From: Amycolatopsis bartoniae
Lineage (GTDB): Bacteria; Actinomycetota; Actinomycetes; Mycobacteriales; Pseudonocardiaceae
Length of the DNA stretch: 64,000 nt
Direction: 5' to 3'
NCBI RefSeq assembly: GCF_014191255.1
Contig: NZ_JACHWH010000001.1
Location: 2,170,001 to 2,234,000 of the forward strand
Part shown: one piece after another, positions 46,126 to 54,014 of the stretch
Numbering within the stretch: position 1 is the first letter of the stretch
Layout: each line of letters starts with the position of its first letter
The notes under the pieces: model-generated
Told to the model about the DNA's origin: nothing
The model's database searches: none
Seen by the model: only the letters and a program-made list of their open reading frames with translations
Program-made: the position numbers and the translations under genes

Positions 46126-47100
46126 TCAGCCCACGTATGCGGTGAAGGCGTGGTCGGCGGTGTAGCGCAAGGAAACCCCGACCGGCTGACGGCCGTCGGG
46201 ATGGCGGGGGATCGCGATCGGGCCCGGGCGGTCCGGGTCGAACACGTGGTCCTCGACCGTGCCCGAGCCCCAGCCGGCGTCCGGTACGTACTCGGCGTAG
46301 GGCGAGTTCGGGTCCGTCGGCATGACGTATGCGCACTGGTGCACCGTGACGCGCCGGCCGTACGCCGTGTACAGGTACCAGTAGAGGGGGCGGCCGGCGC
46401 ACGGCAGGACGATGTGTTCGTCGGTACCGGCGGGGACGAGCATGGTGGTCTCCTCATCGTTGTTCGTCACGGGCGCGTCGCCGAGCACGGCGGCGAGCTC
46501 GTCGCGAGTGCCGCGGAAGGCGTCGGCGTCGAGGGGCGAGTAGCCCGCGATGCTGGCGGAGCTGGTGAACTGCAGGACGGCGACGTCGAGCCCGCCGTAG
46601 CCGTCCCAGTAACTGGCCGGGACCTTCGCCCACTGTTCGGCCAGGCTGCCGACGGCGGTGTCCGGGTAACGGCTCGACCACAGCGGCGGCAATCCGGCCA
46701 GTGACGGCGAGCCGAGCTGTTGCCAGTACCAGCGCGGCAGGTACAGCAGCGGCACGCGGTACCCCGCGACGCGGAGCCGGTCGACGAGCTGCCGCGTGAG
46801 CGCGACATCTCCCGAACCGGATTCGACATCCGGTATCACCGGCACGTCCCTTGGCACCACCTGGGCGACCCGGTCGACGTGCGCCTGTGCCGAGGAGTCC
46901 GACCGCTGGTACACGTAGGCGGCGGCGAGCATCCCGGCGGCGCGGGCTTCGGCGAGGTTGGCCGTGAAGGCGGAGTCGGTGATCGTCGCACCCTCGGTGG
47001 CCTTGAGGAACACGAACTCGCAGCCCTCGGCCCGCGCCTTGGCGAGGCTGAGCGCCGCGTTCTGGTAGTGGCTTATGTCCAGCCCGAACGTGATGGCCAT
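46126..47100 (-). CDS. GH25-type muramidase-like protein without signal peptide
   Basis: This 324-residue protein has a GH25 barrel (about 1-205) with the expected acidic residues: Asp8 in GLDISHYQ, and Asp91 and Glu93 in IPDVESGSG. A beta-rich C-terminal region (about 215-324) of unknown type follows. It should cleave peptidoglycan between MurNAc and GlcNAc, but no signal peptide or membrane anchor is present. ATG 47100 is chosen; a GTG 9 bases upstream is possible. It is followed upstream by a TlpA-like lipoprotein on the same strand. Confidence 0.82.
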   Translation of the reverse strand: MAITFGLDISHYQNAALSLAKARAEGCEFVFLKATEGATITDSAFTANLAEARAAGMLAAAYVYQRSDSSAQAHVDRVAQVVPRDVPVIPDVESGSGDVALTRQLVDRLRVAGYRVPLLYLPRWYWQQLGSPSLAGLPPLWSSRYPDTAVGSLAEQWAKVPASYWDGYGGLDVAVLQFTSSASIAGYSPLDADAFRGTRDELAAVLGDAPVTNNDEETTMLVPAGTDEHIVLPCAGRPLYWYLYTAYGRRVTVHQCAYVMPTDPNSPYAEYVPDAGWGSGTVEDHVFDPDRPGPIAIPRHPDGRQPVGVSLRYTADHAFTAYVG

Positions 47101-47124
47101 GATCCCCACACGGGGGAACGATCA

Positions 47125-47688
47125 TCACGGTTCAGCGGCGACCCGCTGTATTTCCGGCAGGACGTCGGACGCGAGCACCTGCCCGATGTACACGGCGGCG
47201 ACCCGCTGCTGCCTGTCGACGACGACGGTGATCGGTATCGCGGCGAGCGGAATCCCCCGCAGCGCCAGGCCGACCCGCTGACCGGGGTCGGCGATCGAGG
47301 GGTAGCCGATCTGGAAGTTCCGCACGAAGTCGGCGGCGCTGTCACGCCCGTCGCGCACGTCGATGCCGAGCAGCCGCACCGGCAGGCCGGCCGTGCTGTC
47401 CGCGAGCTTCCGCAGCTCGTAGGTCTCCACCCGGCAGGGCGGGCACCAGGACGCCCAGATGTTCAGCACCACGACGTTCCCGGCGTAGTCGGCGAGGTCG
47501 AGCCGCTTCCCCGGCTCGGCGACGCTCTCCCCGGCGACCTCCCCGATGCGGTGCCGCTCGGCCGGCTCGTAGGTCAGCCGCGTCTTGCCATCCGGCGAGA
47601 CGAACTGGTAGGCACCGGGATCGGCTCCCGCCGAGCAGGCGGCCAGCAACAGCGCCGCAGCCAGCAGGGAGCCGAGTCTCGGGATCAC
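47125..47688 (-). CDS. TlpA/ResA-like thioredoxin lipoprotein
   Basis: The 187-residue protein has a lipoprotein signal (MIPRLGSLLAAALLLAACSAG, lipobox LAAC with Cys18), then a thioredoxin fold with active site WASWCPPCRVE (Cys82, Cys85) and the cis-Pro region IPITVVVDR. It would act outside the membrane as a thiol-disulfide reductant or in cytochrome c maturation. It overlaps the CPBP gene by 4 bases (47685-47688). Confidence 0.92.
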   Translation of the reverse strand: MIPRLGSLLAAALLLAACSAGADPGAYQFVSPDGKTRLTYEPAERHRIGEVAGESVAEPGKRLDLADYAGNVVVLNIWASWCPPCRVETYELRKLADSTAGLPVRLLGIDVRDGRDSAADFVRNFQIGYPSIADPGQRVGLALRGIPLAAIPITVVVDRQQRVAAVYIGQVLASDVLPEIQRVAAEP

Positions 47689-48584
47689 TTCGCGATGCTA
47701 TCCACCTTGCGCAACCCGTCGGCCGTGCTGGTGACGATCGCCTCCTGGCGGTAACCGAGCCGTCCGCGGGTCAGCGCGATGATCACCACGGCGACGACCG
47801 CCGACGCGACCAGCAGCACCCGGGACGTGTCCTGCGGTCCGAGCCCCGGGAACATGTCCGACCACATCACCGAGAAGTAGTTGTTCACGCTGGTGTGCAG
47901 CACCATCGCGACCGGCAGGCTCTCGCCCGACCGGTTGAACACCCACGTCATCACGAAGCTGAACGCCGTGGCGGCCGCGATGAACTCCAGCGGCGTCTCC
48001 CACTGCACGTGCGGCCAGCCGCCCCATTCGGTCAGGAACAGCGGCAGGTGCCAGGCGCCCCACAGCGGCCCGAGGACGAGCGTGCCGCGCAGCGCGCCGA
48101 ACCGCGGCTGCAGGTGGGGCAGCGCGAAGTCCCGCCAGCCGGGCTCCTCCGCGAGCCCCGTGGTGAGCAGCTGCAGCACCAGCGCGGGCAGGTACGCGGC
48201 CAGCGCGGTCGCCGACGGCGCGGCAATCGCGCCGGTGAACGGAATGGTCGTCACCGCGAGCACCACCGGAACGCCGAGCAGCACCGCCACGTACCAGCGC
48301 CAGCCGACGCGCCACCGCAGCAGCCGTCCGGTCCACCGCCGCAGCCCGGGCCTGCCTTCGGCGACCGCGGTGACGATGAACGCCGACAGGATCGGGCCGA
48401 GGTAGGCACCCGGCAGGACGCCGAGCAGCTGCGTGGTGCCCAGCAGCTCGGGGAAGTCCAGCGGCACGACCCCGAGTCCCTGCTTCGAGAGCACGTAAGG
48501 GATCCAGGCCAGCCAGCTGAGCGCGAAGGCCAGTACGAAGAACGTGATGAGCTTGTGGCGGCGGATGAAGATGTGCAGTTTCAC
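47685..48584 (-). CDS. CPBP family intramembrane metalloprotease
   Basis: The 299-residue membrane protein has eight or so helices and the CPBP (CAAX/Abi) motifs: motif 1 TTGLAEEPGWRDFALPHLQ, motif 2 LGPLWGAWHLPLFL and motif 3 AMVLHTSVNNYF. These supply the glutamates and histidines thought to bind zinc. It starts at ATG 48584, 19 bases after the ABC permease stop. The substrate is unknown; relatives process peptides or bacteriocin self-immunity. Confidence 0.88.
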   Translation of the reverse strand: MKLHIFIRRHKLITFFVLAFALSWLAWIPYVLSKQGLGVVPLDFPELLGTTQLLGVLPGAYLGPILSAFIVTAVAEGRPGLRRWTGRLLRWRVGWRWYVAVLLGVPVVLAVTTIPFTGAIAAPSATALAAYLPALVLQLLTTGLAEEPGWRDFALPHLQPRFGALRGTLVLGPLWGAWHLPLFLTEWGGWPHVQWETPLEFIAAATAFSFVMTWVFNRSGESLPVAMVLHTSVNNYFSVMWSDMFPGLGPQDTSRVLLVASAVVAVVIIALTRGRLGYRQEAIVTSTADGLRKVDSIAK

Positions 48585-48603
48585 GATTGTCTCCTGTGGA
48601 CGG

Positions 48604-51021
48604 TCATTCGCCGACGCGCATGGCGGCCACGGGGGCCGGGCGCAGGGCGAAACGGGCGGGCAGTGCGATGGAGCCCCAGCCGAGCGCGACCGCGACGGCC
48701 ACGATGGCGAGGTAGAGCAGCGGAGGTACTGTCGGCAAGGCGAACCCCGTGACGCTGAGGCTGATGCCGACGAGCGGCGGCACCGCGACGAGCGAACCGA
48801 GCACCACCGACGCCACCACCACGACGGCCGCTTCGCCGCGCATCATCGAGCGCACCTGCCGCGGTTTCGCCCCCACCAGCCGCAGCAGGGCGAACTCGCG
48901 CACTCGCGCGGCCGTGGCGAGCACCAGGATGTTCACCACCGCGATCGCGATGAACGCCAGCAGCACCAGGTTGAGCAGCAGGGTGACCGACGACTGCCCG
49001 TCATCCCGCTGGGCGGCCTGGAGCGCGTCGGTGGCCTGGATCTCCGGGTAGTTCGCGAGCATCCCGTTCAGCGCGCTGAAGTCGGTGCCCGCCAAGAGGA
49101 TCTCGTCGTCGAGTCGGCTGGTGGTATGCGCGACGACGACGTCGTGCGGCAGCGTCAGGTCCCCGAAACCGAGACCGTTGCCGTAAATCCCGACAACCCT
49201 TGCCTGGTAAGGAGTTCCGTCACCGAGTTGCAGTGACAACGTCGAGCCCACGTCCACGCCGAACGTCCCGGCGGCGAACTGGCTCACCGCCACCGTGCCG
49301 TCCGTGAGCGCGTCGAGGCTGCCGCGCCGCAGGTCGAGGTTCAGCACCGAGCCGAGCCCGTCCGGCGTGACGCCCTGCGCGGCGTACGACTCCGTCGCCG
49401 GGTCGCCCATCTCCTGGTAGTTCACCAGCACCTGCGTGTGCGCCACGGGCACCGCGGCCGTCACGCCCGGCGTCCGCCGCACGGCGTCGGCCACCGCGGG
49501 CGCGATCCCGCCCTGCGCGACGAGGACGCGGTCGGCGAGCAGACCGTCTTCGGCCTGGCGCTGCGCGGCGCCGTCGGTGGTGGTGAGCGTGAAGATCTGC
49601 ACCGCGGCCAGCGCGACGCCCATGATCAGCGGGGTGGTGGCGGAACCGACGCGCCGCGAGCGGGCCCGCGTGTTCGCCTCGGCGAGGAAACCCAGCCCCA
49701 GCCGGCCGAGCACCCCGGCCGTCGCGGTGAGCAACCGCGGCCCGAGCAACGCCACCGCGATCACCAGCACCAGCACCGAACCGGCCGCGCCGCCGGTGGC
49801 CGCGTCACCGCCGACCGTCATCGGCAGCCCCACGCTCAGCGCGACGCCGAGCGGGATGAGCGACCAGCCGAGGACCAGCCGGGCCCTGCCGAGCGTCGGC
49901 GGTTCCACCTTCGCCTCGCCGAGCGCCGCGACCGGGCTGACCCGCGCCGCCCGCCGCGCCGCGATCAGCCCCGCTCCCAGTGCGGCAACCACGGAGGTCA
50001 CCACCGCCGCGACGACGGGCAGCGGGCCGAGGACGAACTGGAAGTTCTCCGGCACGGCACCGTATCCGGCGAGTGCGTGCCGCAGCAGGAAAGTCAGCCC
50101 GACACCCGGCAGCGCGCCGAGGACAGCGGCCACTGTGGACAGTAGGAGCGTCTCCGTCGCGACCAGCCGGGAAACCTGCTTCGGCGTCGCCGCGATCGCC
50201 CGTAGCAGCGCGAACTCCTGGCGCCGCTGCTGGATCGTGAGGCCGAGCGTGCTGGCGACCACGAGCAGCACGATGATCAGCATGGTGCCGCCGAACGAAC
50301 CGGCGATCAGGACGAGGAACGAGCGCGCCGCGCCGACGTCGAGGAACTCCGCGTCCGCGCGGTCGTTGCCGGTGAGGACGTCCGCGCCGGGAACCGCCTG
50401 CCGGATCCGGGCCGCGAGCCCGTCGGCGTCGGTTCCGGGGTCGGCGAGCACGGCGACGGCGTCCACCCGATCCGGTCGGCCGGAGAGCGTGCGGGCCTGC
50501 TCGTCGGTGACGAAAGCACCGGATCCGGTGGTACCGACCACCCGGTAAGGGGACGCGATCGCACCGACCGCGAGTGAGACAGTGTCACCGACGTGAGCTC
50601 CCGCGAGCGCGACCTCGTCGGCGGCGGCAGGCATCCGGCCGTCGACGAGTCCCGTTTCGAGCTGCGCCGAGGACGCGCCGTGCACGACCACCGGAACGCT
50701 CCCGTCCGGCCCGCGCAACCCCGCCTGCACACTCACGTCACCCACAGCCGCCCGTACCCCGGGCACGCGGGCGACGTCGGCGACGCGCTCGACGGACAGC
50801 GGAACCCGTTCCGCGAAACGCTGTCCGAACGAGACGTCCTGCCCCGCCGCCACCACGACCGGCGCGGCCGCGTAGCGCTCGGGCGCGATCCCGGACCGCA
50901 ACCCGGAGTCGAGGAGCACCCCACTCGCCGTGATCAACGCGGAACCGCAGAACACCGCGACGAAGGCGGCGGCGAACGAGCCCCGCCGGGCGCGGATCGT
51001 CTTCCAGGCCAAGGAGAACAC
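48604..51021 (-). CDS. FtsX-type ABC transporter permease
   Basis: This 805-residue protein has an N-terminal helix (about 17-37), an extracytoplasmic domain (about 40-215) and then FtsX membrane modules. The first spans about 235-365 (LTIQQRRQEFALLRAIAATPKQVSRLV). A second extracytoplasmic part and a second FtsX module near the C-terminus follow (REFALLRLVGAKPRQVRSMM). It is a MacB/BceB-like mechanotransmission or export permease, served by the ATPase encoded 3 bases upstream. The divergent two-component system probably controls it. It may export a peptide or confer antibiotic resistance. Confidence 0.88.
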   Translation of the reverse strand: MFSLAWKTIRARRGSFAAAFVAVFCGSALITASGVLLDSGLRSGIAPERYAAAPVVVAAGQDVSFGQRFAERVPLSVERVADVARVPGVRAAVGDVSVQAGLRGPDGSVPVVVHGASSAQLETGLVDGRMPAAADEVALAGAHVGDTVSLAVGAIASPYRVVGTTGSGAFVTDEQARTLSGRPDRVDAVAVLADPGTDADGLAARIRQAVPGADVLTGNDRADAEFLDVGAARSFLVLIAGSFGGTMLIIVLLVVASTLGLTIQQRRQEFALLRAIAATPKQVSRLVATETLLLSTVAAVLGALPGVGLTFLLRHALAGYGAVPENFQFVLGPLPVVAAVVTSVVAALGAGLIAARRAARVSPVAALGEAKVEPPTLGRARLVLGWSLIPLGVALSVGLPMTVGGDAATGGAAGSVLVLVIAVALLGPRLLTATAGVLGRLGLGFLAEANTRARSRRVGSATTPLIMGVALAAVQIFTLTTTDGAAQRQAEDGLLADRVLVAQGGIAPAVADAVRRTPGVTAAVPVAHTQVLVNYQEMGDPATESYAAQGVTPDGLGSVLNLDLRRGSLDALTDGTVAVSQFAAGTFGVDVGSTLSLQLGDGTPYQARVVGIYGNGLGFGDLTLPHDVVVAHTTSRLDDEILLAGTDFSALNGMLANYPEIQATDALQAAQRDDGQSSVTLLLNLVLLAFIAIAVVNILVLATAARVREFALLRLVGAKPRQVRSMMRGEAAVVVVASVVLGSLVAVPPLVGISLSVTGFALPTVPPLLYLAIVAVAVALGWGSIALPARFALRPAPVAAMRVGE

Positions 51022-51024
51022 GGC

Positions 51025-51774
51025 TCACCACTCCCCGAGGCGGGTCATGTGCTCGGCGATGGCCTCCGGCGACGACGGGCCGACCTCGCCCGCGATCCGG
51101 CCGTCCGCCAGGAACACCACCGAGTCCGCGTAGGACGCCGCGACCGGGTCGTGGGTGACCATCAACGCGGTCTGCCCCCAGCGGTTCACCGTCTGCCGCA
51201 ACGTGCTCAGCACCTGCCGCGCGGTACGGGTGTCCAGCGCGCCGGTGGGCTCGTCCAGGAACATCACGTCCGGCCGGGTGACCAGCGCCCGCGCGATCGC
51301 CACGCGTTGCTGCTGGCCGCCGGAGAGCTTGCCGGGCCTGCGGTCCAGCGGCACGTTCACCTCGACCGACCGCACCACCTCGGCCAGGAACTCCGGGTCG
51401 AACGGCCGGTTCGCGAGCCGCAGCGGCAGCACGATGTTCTGCTCGACGGTCAGCGCGTCGAGCAGGTTGTACGCCTGGAACACGAACCCGATGCGGTTGC
51501 GGCGCAGCTCGGTCAGCGCGGCCTCCCGCTGCCCCGTCAGCTCCGTGTCGCCCAGCAGCACCCGGCCCGACGTCGGCCGGTCCAGACCGGCGGCGCAGTG
51601 CAGGAACGTGCTCTTGCCGGAGCCCGACGGACCCATCAGCGCCGTGAAACTGCCTCGCCGCAGGCCGATCGACACGCGGTCCAGCGCCCGCACCGCCGTC
51701 TCACCGCTGCCGTAGACCTTGCTCACGGACTCCATCCGCACCGCGCAGACGAGGCCGTCTTCGACCGTGGTCAT
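51025..51774 (-). CDS. ABC transporter ATP-binding protein, MacB/LolD type
   Basis: The 249-residue ATPase has Walker A GPSGSGKST, Q-loop in FVFQAYNLLDALT, signature LSGGQQQRVAIARAL, Walker B VMFLDEPTGALD and H-loop MVTHDP. It pairs with the adjacent FtsX-type permease. ATG 51774 is preceded by GGAAAAGAGACGACG; it is close to a palindrome at 51797-51808. It is divergent from the histidine kinase gene. Confidence 0.93.
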   Translation of the reverse strand: MTTVEDGLVCAVRMESVSKVYGSGETAVRALDRVSIGLRRGSFTALMGPSGSGKSTFLHCAAGLDRPTSGRVLLGDTELTGQREAALTELRRNRIGFVFQAYNLLDALTVEQNIVLPLRLANRPFDPEFLAEVVRSVEVNVPLDRRPGKLSGGQQQRVAIARALVTRPDVMFLDEPTGALDTRTARQVLSTLRQTVNRWGQTALMVTHDPVAASYADSVVFLADGRIAGEVGPSSPEAIAEHMTRLGEW

Positions 51775-51796
51775 CGTCGTCTCTTTTCCCTGTCGT

Positions 51797-51808
51797 GGAA
51801 GTACTTCC
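51797..51808. promoter_or_regulatory. Perfect palindrome in the ABC/two-component divergent region
   Basis: GGAAGTACTTCC is a perfect 12-base palindrome, flanked by CGT and GACG, lying 23 bases before the ABC ATPase start. It is a good candidate binding site for the neighbouring NarL-type response regulator. Confidence 0.45.
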
Positions 51809-51933
51809 GACGCTAGGGAGGAGCCGGGCACGGCACACTGGCGCTGAGTCCCGAACCGGGGGTGTAGCCAGGTACACCACGGCGGGGGCGCCCAGTAGAG
51901 TTCAGCGGCATCGTCCCAGGCCAGGGGAGCCGG

Positions 51934-53103
51934 ATGAAGAAAGCGATCAGACGCAGTGCCGACGCCACCGGGGCGCTGGTCGGCGGCCTCCTGACCGCCG
52001 TGCCGGCGTTGCTCGGGCTGTTCGCGGTGCCGCTGCTGGTGCTCGCCCTGCCACTGGTGCCCGCCGCCGCCGGGCCGCTGCGGTTCGTGGCGGACCTCGA
52101 ACGCGAGCGCGTCAAGCTGCCGTCGCCCTACCGCCGCGTCGCGCCCGTGCGGGACTCCGCGACGTGGCGCGACGTGGCGTGGATCGTGGTGCACGGGGTG
52201 TTCGGCACGTTCCTCGGCGTGACGGCGGTGGCGTTGTGGCCGGCGATCGTGCAGAACGTGACGCTGCCGCTGTGGTGGTGGCTCCTGCCGCCGGGCTCGG
52301 TCTCGGCGTTCGTGTGGGACGTCCGGACCTGGCCGCAGGCGCTCACGCTGCCGCTCGTGATGGCCGCGTTGTACGGCGCGATGCTGTGGTGGTTGATACC
52401 GCTCGCCGCGCGGGCGCAGGCGTGGCTGGCCCGGGCGCTGCTCGGACCGTCCGATCGGGACCTGCTGGCGCAGGAGGTCGAACGGCTCACCGAGACGCGG
52501 ACCGAGGCGCTGGAGTCGCACGGCGCGGAGCTGCGCCGCATCGAGCGTGACCTGCACGACGGGATCCAGGCGCAGCTGGTGGCGGTCGCGGTGCGGCTCG
52601 GGCTGGCGGAGCGGGCGTTGCGGGCGGACCCCGAGATGGTGCGGACGTTGCTGCGGGACGCGCGGACCGGGATCGAGGACTCGCTGGGCAACCTGCGGGG
52701 CGTGATCCGCGGCATCTACCCGCCGATCCTCGCCGACCGCGGGCTCGGCGGGGCGGTGCACGCGCTCGCGAGCGGGCAGCGCGTGCCGGTTTCCGTGCAC
52801 ATCCAGGAGGACCTGCCGCGCCCGCCCGCGCCGATCGAGGCGGCGGCGTACTTCGTCGTGGCCGAGGGGCTGACGAACGTGACCAAGCACAGCGCCGCGC
52901 GGCACGCCGAGGTGGCGGTTTCGCGGCAGGGACAGCACCTGCGGGTGCTGGTGCGCGACGACGGGCAGGGCGGCGCGGACGCCGCCGGCGGAACGGGACT
53001 GGCCGGCATCCGCCGGCGGGTGGCCGCGCTGGACGGCACCGCCAGGATCGAAAGTCCCGCCGACGGAGGAACGACGATCGAGGTGCTGCTGCCGTGCGGA
53101 TAG
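51934..53103 (+). CDS. Sensor histidine kinase, NarL/DesK-type
   Basis: The 389-residue protein has four membrane helices in its first 175 residues and little outside the membrane, as in kinases that sense through partner transporters or the membrane itself. The HisKA_3 dimerisation helix has His208 in RIERDLHDGIQAQLVAVA. The HATPase region has AEGLTNVTKHSAARHAEV and DDGQGGADAAGGTGLAGIRRRVAALDG. It overlaps the response regulator gene by 10 bases. ATG 51934 follows GGGGAGCCGG. Confidence 0.92.
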   Translation: MKKAIRRSADATGALVGGLLTAVPALLGLFAVPLLVLALPLVPAAAGPLRFVADLERERVKLPSPYRRVAPVRDSATWRDVAWIVVHGVFGTFLGVTAVALWPAIVQNVTLPLWWWLLPPGSVSAFVWDVRTWPQALTLPLVMAALYGAMLWWLIPLAARAQAWLARALLGPSDRDLLAQEVERLTETRTEALESHGAELRRIERDLHDGIQAQLVAVAVRLGLAERALRADPEMVRTLLRDARTGIEDSLGNLRGVIRGIYPPILADRGLGGAVHALASGQRVPVSVHIQEDLPRPPAPIEAAAYFVVAEGLTNVTKHSAARHAEVAVSRQGQHLRVLVRDDGQGGADAAGGTGLAGIRRRVAALDGTARIESPADGGTTIEVLLPCG

Positions 53104-53729
53104 TGATCGCCGAGGACAACGCGTTGCTGCGGGAGGGCATCGCCCTGCTGACGCGCACGGCCGGGCACGAGATCGTGGGGATAGTCGCGAGCGGCCCGGA
53201 GATCGTGCCCGCGTTGCTGGAGCACCGGCCGGACATCGCCGTGCTCGACGTCCGGATGCCCCCGACGTTCCGCGACGAGGGCCTGCGGGCGGCGATCGAG
53301 GCGCGGGAAAAGCTGCCCGGGTTGCCGATCCTGGTGCTGTCGCAGTACGTCGAGCACACGTACGCGACGGAGCTGCTGGCCAGCGGCGCGAGCGGGATCG
53401 GTTACCTGTTGAAGGACCGCGTCGGCCGGGTGGAGGAGTTCCTGGACGCGCTGAACCGGGTGGCCGGCGGGGGTACCGCGCTGGACCCGGAGGTGGTGTC
53501 GCAGCTGATGAACCGGCGCGACCCGCTGGACGCCCTGACGGCGCGGGAGCGGGAAGTGCTGCACCTGATGGCGCAGGGCCACGACAACGCCGCGATCGCC
53601 CGCCAGCTGGTGGTGACCGAACGAGCGGTGACGAAGCACATCGGCAACATCTTCCGGAAGCTGGACCTACCCCCGTCGGACAGCGGACATCGAAGGGTGC
53701 TGGCGGTACTGGCGTACGTGAACGCCTGA
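53094..53729 (+). CDS. LuxR/NarL-type response regulator
   Basis: The 211-residue protein has a receiver domain with phosphoacceptor Asp52 (VLDVRMPP), conserved acidic EDN at 7-9 and Lys in YLLKDRVG. The LuxR-type HTH covers about 145-205 (LTAREREVLHLMAQGHDNAAIARQLVVTERAVTKHIGNIFRKL). GTG 53094 overlaps the kinase gene. It likely controls the divergent ABC exporter operon. It is the last chromosomal gene before the truncated tRNA. Confidence 0.94.
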   Translation: MRIVIAEDNALLREGIALLTRTAGHEIVGIVASGPEIVPALLEHRPDIAVLDVRMPPTFRDEGLRAAIEAREKLPGLPILVLSQYVEHTYATELLASGASGIGYLLKDRVGRVEEFLDALNRVAGGGTALDPEVVSQLMNRRDPLDALTAREREVLHLMAQGHDNAAIARQLVVTERAVTKHIGNIFRKLDLPPSDSGHRRVLAVLAYVNA

Positions 53730-53738
53730 GGTGCGAAG

Positions 53739-53780
53739 AGCCGACTAGGGGACTCGAACCCCTGACCTGCTGTTTACAAG
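53739..53780 (-). tRNA. tRNA-Thr (TGT) 3' fragment, attachment-site remnant
   Basis: Read on the reverse strand, the segment starts in an anticodon loop (CTTGTAA, anticodon TGT) and goes on with the 3' anticodon strand ACAGC. The variable loop, T arm AGGGG-TTCGAGT-CCCCT, acceptor strand AGTCGGC and discriminator T follow. The bases before the anticodon loop (CAACAG) do not pair with ACAGC, and no D arm or 5' acceptor strand (GCCGACT) is found. Only the 3' half is present. This is the expected scar of a site-specific integration into the 3' end of tRNA-Thr, and the 42 bases are the probable att core. Confidence 0.82.
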
Positions 53781-54014
53781 CTGTTGGGTGCAGGGTGCGC
53801 GACGGTCCTCTTGACAGGAATGTGCAGGTCACAGGGGACGCGCGTCCCGTTGTATCCCTCGAAGGTCTAAGAGGAATGAGACGGCAACTGAGACGAACCG
53901 ACAGTCTGGGGAGCGGTCACAGAGATCCTGATCAGCACTCGGCTTGATCAGTACCCACCTGGAGGCGCGCGGGACCGGATCACACACCCTGTGACGCGAC
54001 GAGGGCTGACAGCG

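Noticed and set aside
51025-53832. The ABC ATPase frame stays open on the reverse strand for over 900 codons
   Set aside because: Codons beyond 51774 are antisense to the kinase and regulator genes and have unnatural composition; ATG 51774 gives a normal-length ATPase.
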